Below, piece after piece: positions 51,322 to 64,000 of a DNA stretch of 64,000 bases. Source of the DNA: Agelaius tricolor (Eukaryota; Chordata; Aves; Passeriformes; Icteridae); NCBI GenBank assembly GCA_023055355.1, contig JALJCS010000004.1:20424244-20488243 (forward strand). Direction: 5' to 3'. The translations under genes and the position numbers were made by a program. Each line of letters begins with the position of its first letter. Position 1 is the stretch's first letter. The notes beneath the pieces were generated by a model. That model made no database searches and was not told the origin of the DNA. It saw only the letters and a program-made list of their open reading frames with translations.

Positions 51322-51789
51322 TGTTTGACCTTAGACCTTGGAGAAGGCTTGAAGGTTTAGAATAGACTAAAATTAGAACAGAGATTAAATAAGAATAAAG
51401 ATTTGTAGTTTAAGCAGAAATATGTTTTAAGCAAGTAGATATAGGCCTCATATAAGAGAATGAATATGCTAAGCAAGGTAGTAGAATACAATTAAAGTTT
51501 AGCAATAGAACTTGTTATAGAGTTGATAAAAAGTAGATACAGCAGTAAGTTTTGTAGAGTTATATGATTGGATAGAAAAAGTAAAATGTAGCAATTAACG
51601 ATTGGTCATGAAGGTGCTAGCGAGCTTTGTGGAATTTCAGAATAAGAAATTTATGAAAGACATTGTAACTAGAATTATAATGGCTTCTGATACAAGGCTT
51701 CTAATGTGATTATTCCATGAGACTGATTTTGAAATAAACCATCTTTTAAATGGCTCTTCAGTCGACTCCGTCTTTCTTTATCCTGAACA
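51322..51789 (+). mobile_element. probable solo LTR of an endogenous retrovirus
   Basis: About 468 bases beginning TGTTTGACCTTAG and ending CTGAACA, so it has TG...CA termini. It is A-rich with a polyadenylation signal AATAAA at 51733-51738. The signal is followed by a U5-like end containing CAGTCGACTCCGTCTTTC, a pattern I associate with songbird LTRs. No primer-binding site, polypurine tract or internal genes flank it, which points to a solo LTR. Matching target-site duplications were not seen, so the exact ends are uncertain. No viral protein is encoded. Confidence 0.65.
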
Positions 51790-54700
51790 TTTCTTGTTTC
51801 TTTTCATTTCCATTTCAGGTTTATGTCTTTTAAGTCATTGCAAATGTATTTCATATCCTAGCTAGTGTATTTTTTTAATTGCTGGAGAGGTAAAAGTTGT
51901 ACCTCTGCACTTCGGAAGCGGGCTGAAAGGCTGCTGTTATCTACATCTGAAGCAATGACAGATCCTTTGCCTGTCATGAACTGGACACCTTTTCCCCACA
52001 GCACAGCCCAGTCCTTTCTGCTTATTTATTTTGATGGGTCTGTATATTTGCTTTATACCTGAGGAGGAAATAATTCACAAATTCAGATTTCCAGAGCCGT
52101 AATAAATTAATGTAAATAAAAGTAAATAACAGACAAAACATACATGTTAATACGATTACAAATAGCTTTCTGTACTCCTTTTTATTAGAGACACAAAGAC
52201 TTAGAGACACAAAGACTCTGGAAGTTGTAAAAATCAATACCATCCTCCATTCACATGAAGTGTCACTTTCCCAATCTGCCTATCTTCCCCACTATGCAGA
52301 AAACATCTGAGGACAGGGAAAAATGTGAGGATGATGCATCATTAGTAAGTCTGCAGCTGATACTGTTACACAAAAAATGCCTTCTTCCCAGCAAGCAGGA
52401 TCAAATTGTGAGAAGAGAGGTGCTGTAAGTTCTTTACTAAGAAAACGTGGACCACTCAGAGAATCAGTTCACTCTAATCTACAGAAACAGTTTAGCTGTG
52501 ACACTGTCCACAGTCTGGTATCCAGCTGCAATACCTGGGAAACCCACCATCCAAAAGCAAGCCTTAATCCTTGGTCACACCTGACCTGGTATCAGGGTCC
52601 AAGGTGGCTGACCTCTGCTCTAGCTCTCAGGGTGTGGTGGTGCCTTTCTCGGAAGGCTGTTCCTGGAGCATGGTCCCTGCAGACACCTGGGGCCATGTGC
52701 CAGCCTCAGCATGGCAAACCCCGCTGCTTTGAGAGCAAAGAGTGAACAGATTAAATGAAGACTGTTCTTCAGAAGCAGGATCACAGAACATCCCTTAAAT
52801 TCATCAGGGATTTGTTCAAATACAGGAAGATGCTTTCTGACTCACTGACAGAACTAGCATGATTTGTTGGCTTATTTTTTTAATGGATAATTGAACCCAG
52901 ACTGAGTGATGTAGGTTCAGGTCTTGAAACCACCAGTGGTATTGGTTTGCAATAAATGGAAAACTGAATCTTGCTCAACTTATAACAGTACTTTGAATTT
53001 AAAATTAAACTTGCTTGTTATATTGGCTTAGGAAGCAACATTTACAGCAGCTGCTGCCTATCTATAAAAGCATGTGTTTTTTCCCTTTTCTCTTCAGACC
53101 AAAAGGAAAATAACAAATCCAAAAGCCAACAGACTAAAAATATCTGATGGATATAATGAAAAAGATGAAGGGGAACAGATGACACACAGATGAGTTTTGC
53201 TTAAAAATGTTTAATAGTGAGTAGTACTGCATTTCTTCTTCATGTTCTGTGCCTTTTCATCCACACCTCCATCTAGCCTCTCTCCTGCCAGTGCTTGTTT
53301 TGTCGCAGCATGTAAAGTCCAGGCCCTGTTGAAGCAGAGTGGCAATGGCTCACATCTGCTCAGGTCCTGCACCTGTGACAATGCTGCAGGACGTGCACAG
53401 CCTACATAGCTCTCAGAAGCTTAGCAAAAGTAATGGTCATTTGAAAGCCCAAGAGCTTCTGCAGCACTGAGACTTGAACTAGTTTCAGAAACATTCCCTC
53501 AGCTGAGCTGCAGCCCAGCCCTTGCAGGCAGGGCAGGACTGTCAGCACACCACAAGAGAGCTGGGTTGAGGAAGGACTCTGCAATGTCAGCACAGGAATC
53601 CTGTGGCGCAGGCACAGACGAGCATAGAAATCCGAGAGCACAGAAAACTTCCTTTTCCTTTTTTCAGTACTAACCCTGCCTTCATCACCAAATGGACCAG
53701 AATTAGCTGTACCCAGGAGCTTGAGGAGAGAAGGAAAGGGCTGTGGATGTCACTCTCCATTTTCTAACAGGAGTAACCTGGTACTGAAGAGAGCGCCGTG
53801 AGTCAGGAGAGGTCAGTCCCACAGTGCTGCATTTGTGGTGCTCTCCTCTCCAGAGAAGGTGCAGCTGGTACTCAGGGCTTGCCTTCCTGTTTGAACATTC
53901 TCCAGGGTACAGGCTTTCCCAGCTCACATCTGCTAGTGTTCCTGGATTTGGGATAGCTGCTGTTTCCCTGGAAGTGGGTAGAGGACTGTTTTATATTCTG
54001 CCAAGAGCCACTGGCATCTAGACAGTTTAACCAGAGCTTATAGAAATACTTTTAGCTAAAACAAATACTGAAGTTAAACCTTTATATAGTTTGAAAGTAT
54101 TTAAGGGTGTCGTTTACCAAGCAGTTCTGTCTGATTTGAACCAGGATTAGTGCTGAAAAAAAGACATTCTGGCCCTTCCCTCTTCTGTCAATTCTCATTT
54201 CTGCTCTAAGCTGTAGCAGCAAGCTCATTGGGCTGCAAACAATGCCCTCAAAGCCAAGCGACAGCTTCTTCCTGCTGGATGAGTGAGCTGAACTGGCTGA
54301 GCATGCCAGGTATTAGTATGCACCCAAAAGACTGCAAAGCAAGGGCGGATAGGACAGGTCTTCCCCTTCTAGTGCAACACCGCATTAGATTAATTTAAGA
54401 AACCCAGGAAAAATGAATGATCAAAATTTACAGTGTTGGGACTAGAGTGCTGACTAATGGCAGAATCTGGTTAAAATCTCTTCTGTCGCAGGCTAGGCAG
54501 AGATTCACACCCAGCAGAATCTAATACACCTAGCCTTACATATACAGATCCTTTAAAAACTCTCTATTACTCCCTCTCCATTTTTGCCAAAACATTCTGG
54601 AGTAAAGTAAAACTCAAAAGTAGAAAAAAACAAAACATGAGAATCACAGAAGTTGCTGCAACAGAGTACCTAACTGCTGCCATCTGTCCTGACTCCAGCT

Positions 54701-57700
54701 GTAAACACACATGCACTCTCACACCAACACCAAACAGGAGACGTCAGCCTTGGTCACATTTGCTGATCAGTTGCCAGCAGTCTCCTGATCAAAACACATG
54801 GACTAAGGCTTTGAACTGTGGCTATCATCCAGAAGAGCACCTGCTCCTCTCTGCCCCAAACGTGTAGTTATGGTAGCTGCAGCATGCTTAGTTTTGTTTA
54901 CTGTTTCCCACTAACTACACTTTTACGGGACAGCAGCTTAGGTAAGCTGAACACAGCACCTACTAAGCTGGCAGAATTAGACTCCCTCTTGCAATCAGCC
55001 TAAAGGGACTCTGTCAGAACTGGACGTACAGGGCTCTCCAGGAAACCATACCAGAACGTGGGCTGGCTTTAGAAAGAGTGGCTTATCTTACTTTCCAAGT
55101 GCCTTGTTTACCCGGACTGCGGATGAACAAGGGCCTCTGTTTCCCAAGACTCTTTCTGCATTATGGGGAGTAATGGACTTGTCATTGCCCCCAGCTGCCA
55201 TTTAAAACTGTCTCTGCTCCCTGCAGAAAGCAGTGTAGATGTTTTCCAAAGGCAAGTGTCATTTTCTAGTCTGATTATTTCAACACTTAATTATTCCATT
55301 CCCACTCCCCATGGAGTTAGAATTGGCTTGCTGGAGCTGGCAATCACAGGTAGGCTTCAGGGAGCAGAGATTAAGAGAAGCACATCTGGCTTCCAAGATT
55401 TGAAACTGTTGCTGTAATTCGATGCCCTGATGGATTAGAAACTGGAAGGAAGGACTACAGCTATTTATGATACAGCAAGGCTACACAGCTTGTGAAATTT
55501 GTTCCTCATGCAAGAACATCAACCTTTTTTTGACCCTAAACTCTGACTTCAGTCCTTAGCATCTGAACACTGCACCTTTGATCAACAGCTACTAGTACAT
55601 AATATTCCCAAGCATCAACAAGGTTGAGAAGCCAGATAATTCACACACTTCCTTCTTTTTCACATTCCCATTCTACCTTCAACACCAGTTTCCTTCCATA
55701 GAATTAATAGAAAAAGCAGGAGATGACAGAGAATATTGAATAAAGTCCCTCTTAAGGGTTACACTGCAGCCCTCCTCTCCCCACAGGGGCATCCAAGCCA
55801 GTCCCTTTGTCATGTCACCTACTGCATCTCTGCCCATCAGGAATAAGACAGTGATATTCCTGGCTGATGCTGGGAAATGTGAGGACACAACATGTCATCT
55901 GAACTTCCCTCTACCATAATACTGTGGAATACTATGGCTGTGGCTTTAAATATGTTTTACTATATAACATGATTTGGACAACACTTCTCATCAACAGTGG
56001 GACTGATTCAAACACTAATAAGAGGAAGGACATCCTCGCAATTAAGCATGTGTCAGCTGAAAACTAAGTGGCAGAGGCAGTTTAATAACCTTGCACCACA
56101 CCCCGCCTGATGGCAACAGAGCATTCAAAAAATCCCTGTTGTTGGCAGTGCTAATAAAGGCCTTGTCAGAATTACAAACATGACACAGTATGTCTCCAGC
56201 TGGGAGTTTTAAGTGCTGGGAAGCACCCTCTGGTCCACAGTAAAGAGTCTTCTGCTGGGCACACAGAGGAAACACTTCTACCAAGCAGAGGAGGCAGAAA
56301 TCAGACTCTCTTGGCATGAAAGACTGTGCTCTTGGACAATATTTACAATGAGCAATTCCAGCCCAATTTCTTAGTTGTCTTGTTTCACAATATAGCCAAA
56401 ATCACTTACACTACAAGATTCCCAAACTTCATTATGTTTCCTAGATTTGAAAAAGACAAATTAATTCACCTGGGAGATAAGTTTTAAAAGTGGAAACTAC
56501 AGTAAGAGAATTCAGAGAGCTTCTTGTTACAACTAAAATTACTGTATATGCAACTAATCTGCTTCCCAAAATTGTCTTTAGCACTGTTTGCACACTTAAC
56601 TTTTTGAGGTTAACCTCAGCACTGGCATAGAAATGTAAACCCTTGAGCTGGCTGAGATTAGGTCAGCAGATCAGTTTCTCCAAGCTACAAATGGAAATTG
56701 GCTTTAGCTCATGCCAAATATGGCTCTGGGCCGGGTGGATGTTAATAATAAGGTTGCAGTGGCATAACAGTCTTCATGCACGCTGTGTACGTGTGGATGC
56801 AAGGCTCTAAATTCCTCTTAGGGAAGGTGGTCTTCCTTCACTCTCTGCTGGGGCAGGGAGAGCGGGGGCTGAGGGCTGCAGCGGGCCTGCCCAGGCCGTT
56901 CTTCCTCCCCTCCCACAGCGTGCCGGGAGCGCGGCTTCGGCAGGAAAGCCCCAGCAGCTGTCCCCACCCCACACACCGAGGGTGTCACTTTGCCTCCCCC
57001 TCTCCAGTGGGAAGGTGTTGGGAAGCACTGTCTGTGGGAGCCCCCCCGGCCCCTTCTCTTGGCCCTTGTTCTGGACTGGTGCAGGGCATGGGAAGGTTGC
57101 CATAGTGCCTTTGTCTGGGAAGCCATGTGGGTGTGACCTCTGGGGAGCATCTGCCCTCTTGTTTGTGTTCTTCCTGAGGGTGAGTACATTTCTGTGGGTA
57201 AAACACCTTGTTCTCTTGGTATACTTTTGGTATTCATTTTCTTGTTACTGCGTGTTTCCACTCCATTGTTTTTTTCATTCAGGAAATTGTTATCTCAGCC
57301 CATAGCCTCTGCCTTTGTCCCTCTCTTATTGGAAGCTTCGGAGGTAAGGGGAGTGGTTTATTTGGGTTTAATTTCCTGCTGGTGTTAAACCACCACCACT
57401 TCTGTCTGTTATGCAAAGGCGCGCTGAAGTCATGACTCCACTGTGGTAGATGTGTATCAAGGAGTTGTGGCTTCAGAGTTTTTTGTAAAACTTGTAGGAG
57501 TTTTTTAATACCAGATTTTGAAACTAATTTTTCTAACAACAGAAACAATTTGCATATTACTTCACTTACCAGTCAAGGTAACAGTTGGCAGAAAAGTCTC
57601 TTTTAGGAGATTATGGACAATGTCTCTTTTTCCGTTGGAGAAAACTTTTCAAGATTTCATTGAAACACATTAAAAACAATGTGCATCAGAGATGATGATA

Positions 57701-60700
57701 AATATTTGCTGAAAACAAGTATTTTCCAGCAATTTTTATATATATTGTTTTCACTTCTAAAAATAAAAAGGTGTAGTCCAATGAACTGTGAAAGAGGCAG
57801 GAATGTTCCCCTTAGTGCTTAATGTAGTAGTACAACTACACACAAACATCAAACTTGAGTTTAGTGAGACCTCTTTGTGATTATGAAGTCTGCCCCTGAT
57901 CTCACTGGTCGAATGTGAAAGATGCTTTAAGTCTAGCACACCATAAAGAAAAACATAAAACAGTTGGACCTCTATTCTCCTCACCAGATGCCATATTTTG
58001 GTATTTGCAGGTATATCCATGGGAAATTCAGAGGTCGCATGCACACTGTGCAGCTGAATTTTGCTGGAGTTGGGCACATGGTTGAGCTGGTGGTAGAAAG
58101 AGGCCCTTGGGACTATCATATTTATCTAACAAGCACCCAATGCACTCACTTTGACCTGTGCTCTCCTGTGCAATGCCTGGTTCACCTGGTGCCACAGACA
58201 GTGTTTCTCATGAGTGATGTAGCACTCCTTCCTGCAGTGAGCATTTAAAGCATAATGGTGGGTCTGATAAGGGAATTGTGAAAATACTATGCTAGCTTGG
58301 AATACTGAACAATTAAATAACTGAACATCCTTACAGAAGATGAATGTATAAAACAAGGCAGAATTTCTCTTTGGCATGCTTTTCTTTGGTGACTGTGAGT
58401 TCTGTAGAGCTTTCCTAGCCACGATAGTAAGAAACAGGAAAACTGCATGGTGCTAAGTCACAGCTGGGGAGGTTGTTCTTCCTGTAAGTCTCCTTTACCT
58501 TCTGCTGAAGAATATTCTCCCTATTTTGCTAAGTACAAACCAACAGTATGTCTTGGAGAATGAATGGCAAATGGGAAGTCACATGGTAGCTTTGTATTCA
58601 TGTATTCATATCTGTCCTTTAAACCCAAATTGGCACCCGATTAGGTTCCTTCTGTATTTTCCCAGGATGGCAGCAAAAAGTGATTTGCAAAACATTTCTC
58701 CAGCAGGTATTATTACCTGGGATAAAAAGGCCTGGAAACCTTCCTCTTTCCATTAGCACTTGCAAGCTTTGTGCCTTGATTCATTTCTTGAAGCCTACAT
58801 GGAAACTGTGCTAATCCATCAGTTTAAACATTCATGCAGCCCCTTTCTGAGCTTCTATAAGCAGATTGATACTGCAGATGATGCCTCTGAAACCTGTACT
58901 GGTACCTGATACCAGATCTAGCAGCTGCAAGTGATACTTCCTTCTGACTGTAAGCAACTGAGGAAATTTAGCCCATCCTATCTGATTCTAATTTGGTTAT
59001 GGTGACTCACCTCCATACATGTTTTCCAGGGTAATTGTTACAACATTCTCTAGCTGGCAACACAATCCCCAGGGGTCTGTAGAAAATTTTTATTTTAAGT
59101 GTTCTAATTGTAGAGGATGGTGGGTAATTTCTTAAGTACAGCCAAATCTGAGTCAAATCCTAGGTATCAGGTGTTATTGGGAAACACTTCTAAAGAAATA
59201 TCTTTCCTGCTTTTTCTGCAGATACATACCTTAGGAATGATGAAATAATCCATACTGTAGGCTTAGGAGAGTAAGATATGTTTCTGACCTACAACTCATC
59301 TGGACCTACACTGATTTTCATATGCACTGACACATTTCCTTTGGCACAAAATTCCAGACTTGTACTTGTTGTTTTTCCAGTAATAAAAATTTTGGCTTAG
59401 CACTAATTGATTGCACTCAGCGCTCCGCAGAATACTTTTTTATCACATTTGCAGCTAATAGAAAGATGTAAAAATCGTACAAAGTTATAGAGCTTTGTAG
59501 GTAAATTTAGTGATAGCAGGATTTGCTGCTAACCTTCTCTCTGTGCTTCTTTTGCTTAGCTGATGGCTACATCTGTTTTGACTTGTAAGCAGTCCTGTGT
59601 AGGGGGTCTGAAAGTGAAGCTGATTCATCTTTCATGGAAAATGGACTAGTCAAACTATAATTCTTTGTGGCCAGGCTAAAAAAGTTGATTTTGCAATGCA
59701 ATGAGCAGCTCAAAAAGTGAAGCACGGGATGACTCAAAGAGTCATGCACATGCTGTCTTTTAACATCAGCAGTCAGGCCCCTCTAATGCAAGAGCCTTCC
59801 CCTCTCTCCCATGCTTCTCTGACAGCAGTTTTGAAAAGCACAACTTCATCCTCCCCTCCCTGTGCACCACATGCTGGTGTCTCACTCAGTCCTTACTCAT
59901 GCAGATGCCAACCCTCTCCCCCAGCCCTCCAGCCTTCAATTGCTGAGGTGCAGCAGAAGCATCCTGACTATACTTCCAACACATATAGTCCGGAAATAAA
60001 CACATACTTCCAGTTACCTTCCAGATAACACAAATACTTCCAGTCCACATATAGTGTCCAGGTGTGTTACAGTCAGCTGTGACCGTGCCTGAATCCATAG
60101 GGAACATACCTTACCAAGCTGCATTCTGAATCCTGTGCAGATACAACAGAGAGTATATTCATGAGCCTGGACACGGAGCCACCAGACATGCCTAGACCAT
60201 TGCAGCAGGTGCTACATTTCTGCAGGAGGAATATGTGTGGGCTCAGGCTGTCAGCATCTCTTTGCCAAGAAGTCCATGTAAGATGCAGCATGTCCAAGCA
60301 TTCATTCCTGTTTGAGACCCCATTCTCACCCTGCCCTAAATTCTTCTTAGTCTTCCTCTCTGCCTTGTGTATGCGAGTGCATATTGGTAGTGTAGGTGTC
60401 CTAGGCTTGGTGACAGCAGGAGCCAGAGTTTGGGCAAGGTGGTCCAGGTCTGCCTTGTCTCAGGGCAGGCCAGTGAATTTTAAGCTACATCAAACTGACT
60501 CAGCAACATAATTGCTTTCTGAAAAAGGATCTGTAAATATGCACGTGTTGGATTTGGACCTCACCCAAAGTAGCCTGGCTGATGCAGAAATGCTAGGTCA
60601 GTTTGGTTAATGCAAAACCGAACCAGGTCCACCAAGATCCTCAGCTGGCTTTGAGGCAGCGTAGCTGCTGGTCCCACTGCTCCTGTGAAGCTTGGTGTAG

Positions 60701-63700
60701 CCATATAGAGGAATACCATCTGTTCCCTTCTCATCTGACTTTTGAAGACCCGAGTACTTCTACCTGCAAAATCTGAGTGGCTTGGCTGTAACCCTTTTGG
60801 ATACCTCAGGCATTGTTTAAAACCAGTTTTCTTTCTCTTTCTCTACCCACTGCCTTGTCTTCTGAGTCAGACAATGCCTCAAAAGAAATGTGAGTGAATT
60901 AATTTTTCTTTTCTTTTTTTTTTTTGACACAGTGGTCTGAGTTTAACAAATAAAAAATCAAATAGAAATAAATTTCAATATTGATCACAGGGGTTTTACG
61001 CTAGCTTCAAAGATACTGCGATGCTCCATCTCCTCTGACTTAGCCAACAGCATGCTTCATTTACTTTTCTTGGAGTTACAATTTGGGCATTACTCCTCCA
61101 TTTCATTGTCAAAGCTGAAATAGTGATGCAATTCAAATTGAGGCACCTGTTTTACATGATGCTGTAACACAGCATCTCTGCAATAAAAAGGTTGCAATGA
61201 ATTAGGGAGGTAACTTCTCCTTTGAGGGAGGAGCACAGCCAACAAAGTTTTGGGGCCTGGAACTGGCTCCAGCACAGCCAGCTCTAAAAACTTCACTGTT
61301 GCTCTCTATAAAGACCTGACCATTTAGGAACTGGCTCCTTTCTAAACCTCCTGGCTCTGTCAAGCATGTGACATTTGGGAGTTTCTAAACTCTTGTAGTT
61401 TCGTAACTTTTTCAATCACTTGAATCCCAAAGGTCCTAAAACCTGTGACTCATGTTACCCTTGTCTCCTCATCCTTTTCAGGTGAGAAAAATCATATATA
61501 TCCACCTCCACCTGAGGCTGTCTCTGGATGCCCTTGGCTACCTTAAAATCATTTGCATGTAACCACTGATCTCTTGTGGCTTTCTAAACTCAGCAGTTAG
61601 GTCAGTAACAAAACTTCTGAAAAGAGTACAACCAGTAACACCCAATAAAAACAGCCATACAAAGCACTTCTTTTATTCGATGCATGTTGCTGCATGCTGG
61701 GGAGAAATCACTGGAAAAATGGCCTGCACCAAAGTATTTGCTTCTTCCCTGTCTTCTTCAGAAAATTTCTTCAAGATTTGAATCTGAGTGCCAGTAGAAT
61801 ACTTTTCTAAACTGCAAGATAATCTGTAATGTCTCTTGGCCTTGAGCAGCAAACTTCAGAGTTTGTCTATATTATGGATTTTGAAGACAAAATGAAAATT
61901 GTCATTCATTGATTTATCCTCAAAATTATGTTTCAGCAGCTCTTCTCTGAAGCTACAAAAATGGTTACTGTCCAGCTTCATTTATTTCACTGTCAGGAGC
62001 TAAGCTCATCATGTTCCTTGCATGTACTATATGTTCTGTACACTTACCACTAAACTCTTTTTACTTTGCAAAGGTCTGCATTTTCTCCATTTATGGAGTG
62101 AGTCAGGGCAGGATCTGTGCATCTTTTAACTCAGTTCTAAAAACTGTAGAATGAAGCTCTGCTCCTAGTTGCATTCATAAAATGAAACAATTAAAAGCTA
62201 AGCAACAGAAGCGATGTTCATTTGTAACATCTGGCTAGCCTTTTTTTATCCCCAAATTGTCATCTAGGAAACAATTTTTTAAATTTTTTGATCAGTAGCA
62301 CAGGATTTATAAGAAAGGAATCCAAAGCTATCCTGTGACTATGATTCACTTTCCTGAGCCTATTACCATGAAAACTGTAAATGATGCAATAGGCTGTGAC
62401 TGCTAGTCAAAGGTTCATCATAGAGTCCACTAAGTAATTTATACTCCCAGGTCTACATTTTACAGTAAATGGAAGCAAGGAACTATGAGACATATGCTGT
62501 TGGGAGGGGAAAAACAAAAATAAAGTAAAGGAGTAGTTAATCAGTGTTGGTAAGTTGACCACACATCTCATGTGTGCATAAAGCATCTGGGTAGGTGGGC
62601 AGTGAGGAAACCTTTTCTGTTAGAAACCTGGGAAGTTTTATGACATGAAAAACACCCCTCCACTTACCAGAATCTGACAGAAGTACTGAACATGTCCGCA
62701 GCTGGAAGCTGAAATATGGTAGTGGCCATTAATTGACAGAGGTAAATACAGGCTGTGTAGAGCTGGGCTCTGCACTGGGCCACTTAGAGCAGCAGTGGGA
62801 GATGCTGAGCGCAGTTTGTCAGAAGCAGAATATCAAAACACAGACAGCTCAGAGTAGGACTGCTCATAAACCATACTTCTTATTGAGGACTAGACTTAAG
62901 AGGAATGGTTAACTATAGAGTCCAGCAATAGCTGGGACCTGGGGAAAGATTTAATTAAGCAAGGGTAAAATAGGCAAAGAAAGGCAGGGGAAAACAAGCA
63001 TTAGCATTTTAAGAAGATCTCACTTAGATCCTTTGCAGCATACACAGGGCAGAGGTATTGTGCAAAGCTACCTGCAGAGTGTGCCACACCAAGACTGCAG
63101 CTATCAGGGAATAATGCTGAGATTTTAAATCAACAGCACCAGCAGAGTTCCTTGAGTGATGAGGGGATATTTAATGTAAAGGACAATTATTGCAGCACAA
63201 ATTCTAATGCAGTGTCCTCTCTCTCTGCAGCACAGCATTATCTGGAGAATTCCTGATGACAGACTCACATTTGCTGTTTTGGTTTCCATTATGAAAAACC
63301 ACAAAGGAAAAGATATGTAGCAAACTGCTTTGGCTTGCCATTTGTTAAAATGAATGCAGATTCTTCTGCTGTACAGGGACCACCTCTGCAATTAAAAAAA
63401 CCCCATAAATATTCCTGCAGCATACTAAGAAATTCCCCTGAACTCAAACAGAAGGTTCCAAGAACTTCAGAAGGCAGGCATTGCCTCTCCTCAATTCTGA
63501 CTGTAAAGAAAAGAAGTTTTGATACCCTTCAGCAACAGAATATGATCAACAAGGATGCAACAAGCAACAGTTTATTTGTAGAAAAATCCTTTAAAATTTA
63601 CTACAATGTAAGATTAAGGAAAAAATAGTCTTAATATATATACATACAATATATATAAACAAACACATATCGCACCATGAAAATTACATGCTTTTTAGAA

Positions 63701-64000
63701 CAGAGAATGGGTCATATTCCCTCATATCAATTTAAAAGTTATCACTGCAAGAAACCTTGCTTCCTTTTTTTTTTTTATCCCCATCAAAGTTTTCAAGTAC
63801 AGGAAGTAAGTAATGCAGGATCTAATAGTAGAAAACCTTTGTTATACACAAATTACAACTGACAGCTAGACAATATTATTCTGCAGTATCCAACACTTGT
63901 ATTTTTTGAACTCTATTGTAATGACATGAACTTTTACCTGAGGTGCATGGAAATAACAAAGCATGATAATTGGCAAGTTTAAGAGATTTTCACATTATGA
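51790..64000. other. intergenic region upstream of CTSL, part 3
   Basis: A 16-bp tandem duplication lies at 52185-52216. A GC-richer patch at about 56840-57110 has open frames in several phases, and short local repeats containing CACATATAGT occur near 59978-60055. No exon with recognisable similarity was found. The minus-strand frame at 61090-61296 is unexplained. Confidence 0.6.
52185..52216. repeat. two-copy 16-bp tandem duplication
   Basis: TTAGAGACACAAAGAC occurs twice in direct succession with no mismatch. Confidence 0.93.

Noticed and set aside
56776..57261. Overlapping open frames on both strands at the GC-richer patch
   Set aside because: Several frames are open at once on both strands, with no conserved motif or splice context; this is a composition effect.

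Overview
The window is eukaryotic nuclear DNA from a bird. The evidence is split genes with vertebrate exon structure, long AT-rich introns, and a decayed CR1 LINE with the avian-type 3' end. A solo-LTR-like element of a kind common in songbirds is also present, but calling the species a passerine is only tentative. Two protein genes can be read exon by exon, and they lie tail to tail.

Region 1 (1 to about 18.2 kb, + strand): the body of FBP2, the muscle-type fructose-1,6-bisphosphatase. Six exons (2 to 7) lie at 784-946, 1865-1957, 6710-6850, 8033-8170, 14206-14325 and 17343-17537. Together they encode residues 57-338; exon 1 lies upstream of the window. All reading phases join, there are no stops or frameshifts, and catalytic, AMP-site and muscle-isoform residues are retained. 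FBP2 is the gene reported as lost in hummingbirds, so this intact copy argues against a hummingbird.

Region 2 (about 18.2-31.4 kb): intergenic. It holds a purine-rich segment that may be LTR-derived, a 2.1-kb 5'-truncated and frameshifted CR1 LINE, CT and TA microsatellites, and a 20-bp perfect inverted repeat.

Region 3 (about 31.4-36.5 kb, - strand): a complete CTSL (cathepsin L) gene. It has seven coding exons giving a 338-residue preproenzyme, one probable non-coding first exon, and a TATA-less CpG-island promoter with a CCAAT box and GC boxes. A G-quadruplex-type motif sits at the start of intron 1.

Region 4 (about 36.5-64 kb): about 27 kb in which no conserved coding exon could be recognised. 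It contains a probable solo LTR, a pair of near-identical 65-bp segments 2.9 kb apart, short tandem duplications, microsatellites and a few unexplained open frames.

The two genes have unrelated jobs: FBP2 is a cytosolic gluconeogenic and glycogen-resynthesis enzyme, and CTSL is a lysosomal protease. Nothing suggests an operon-like link, only convergent transcription. No new multi-gene system was found. The most unusual items are the duplicated 65-mer, the hairpins (one inside an FBP2 exon), the decoy-acceptor repeat before FBP2 exon 2 and the CTSL G-quadruplex motif.
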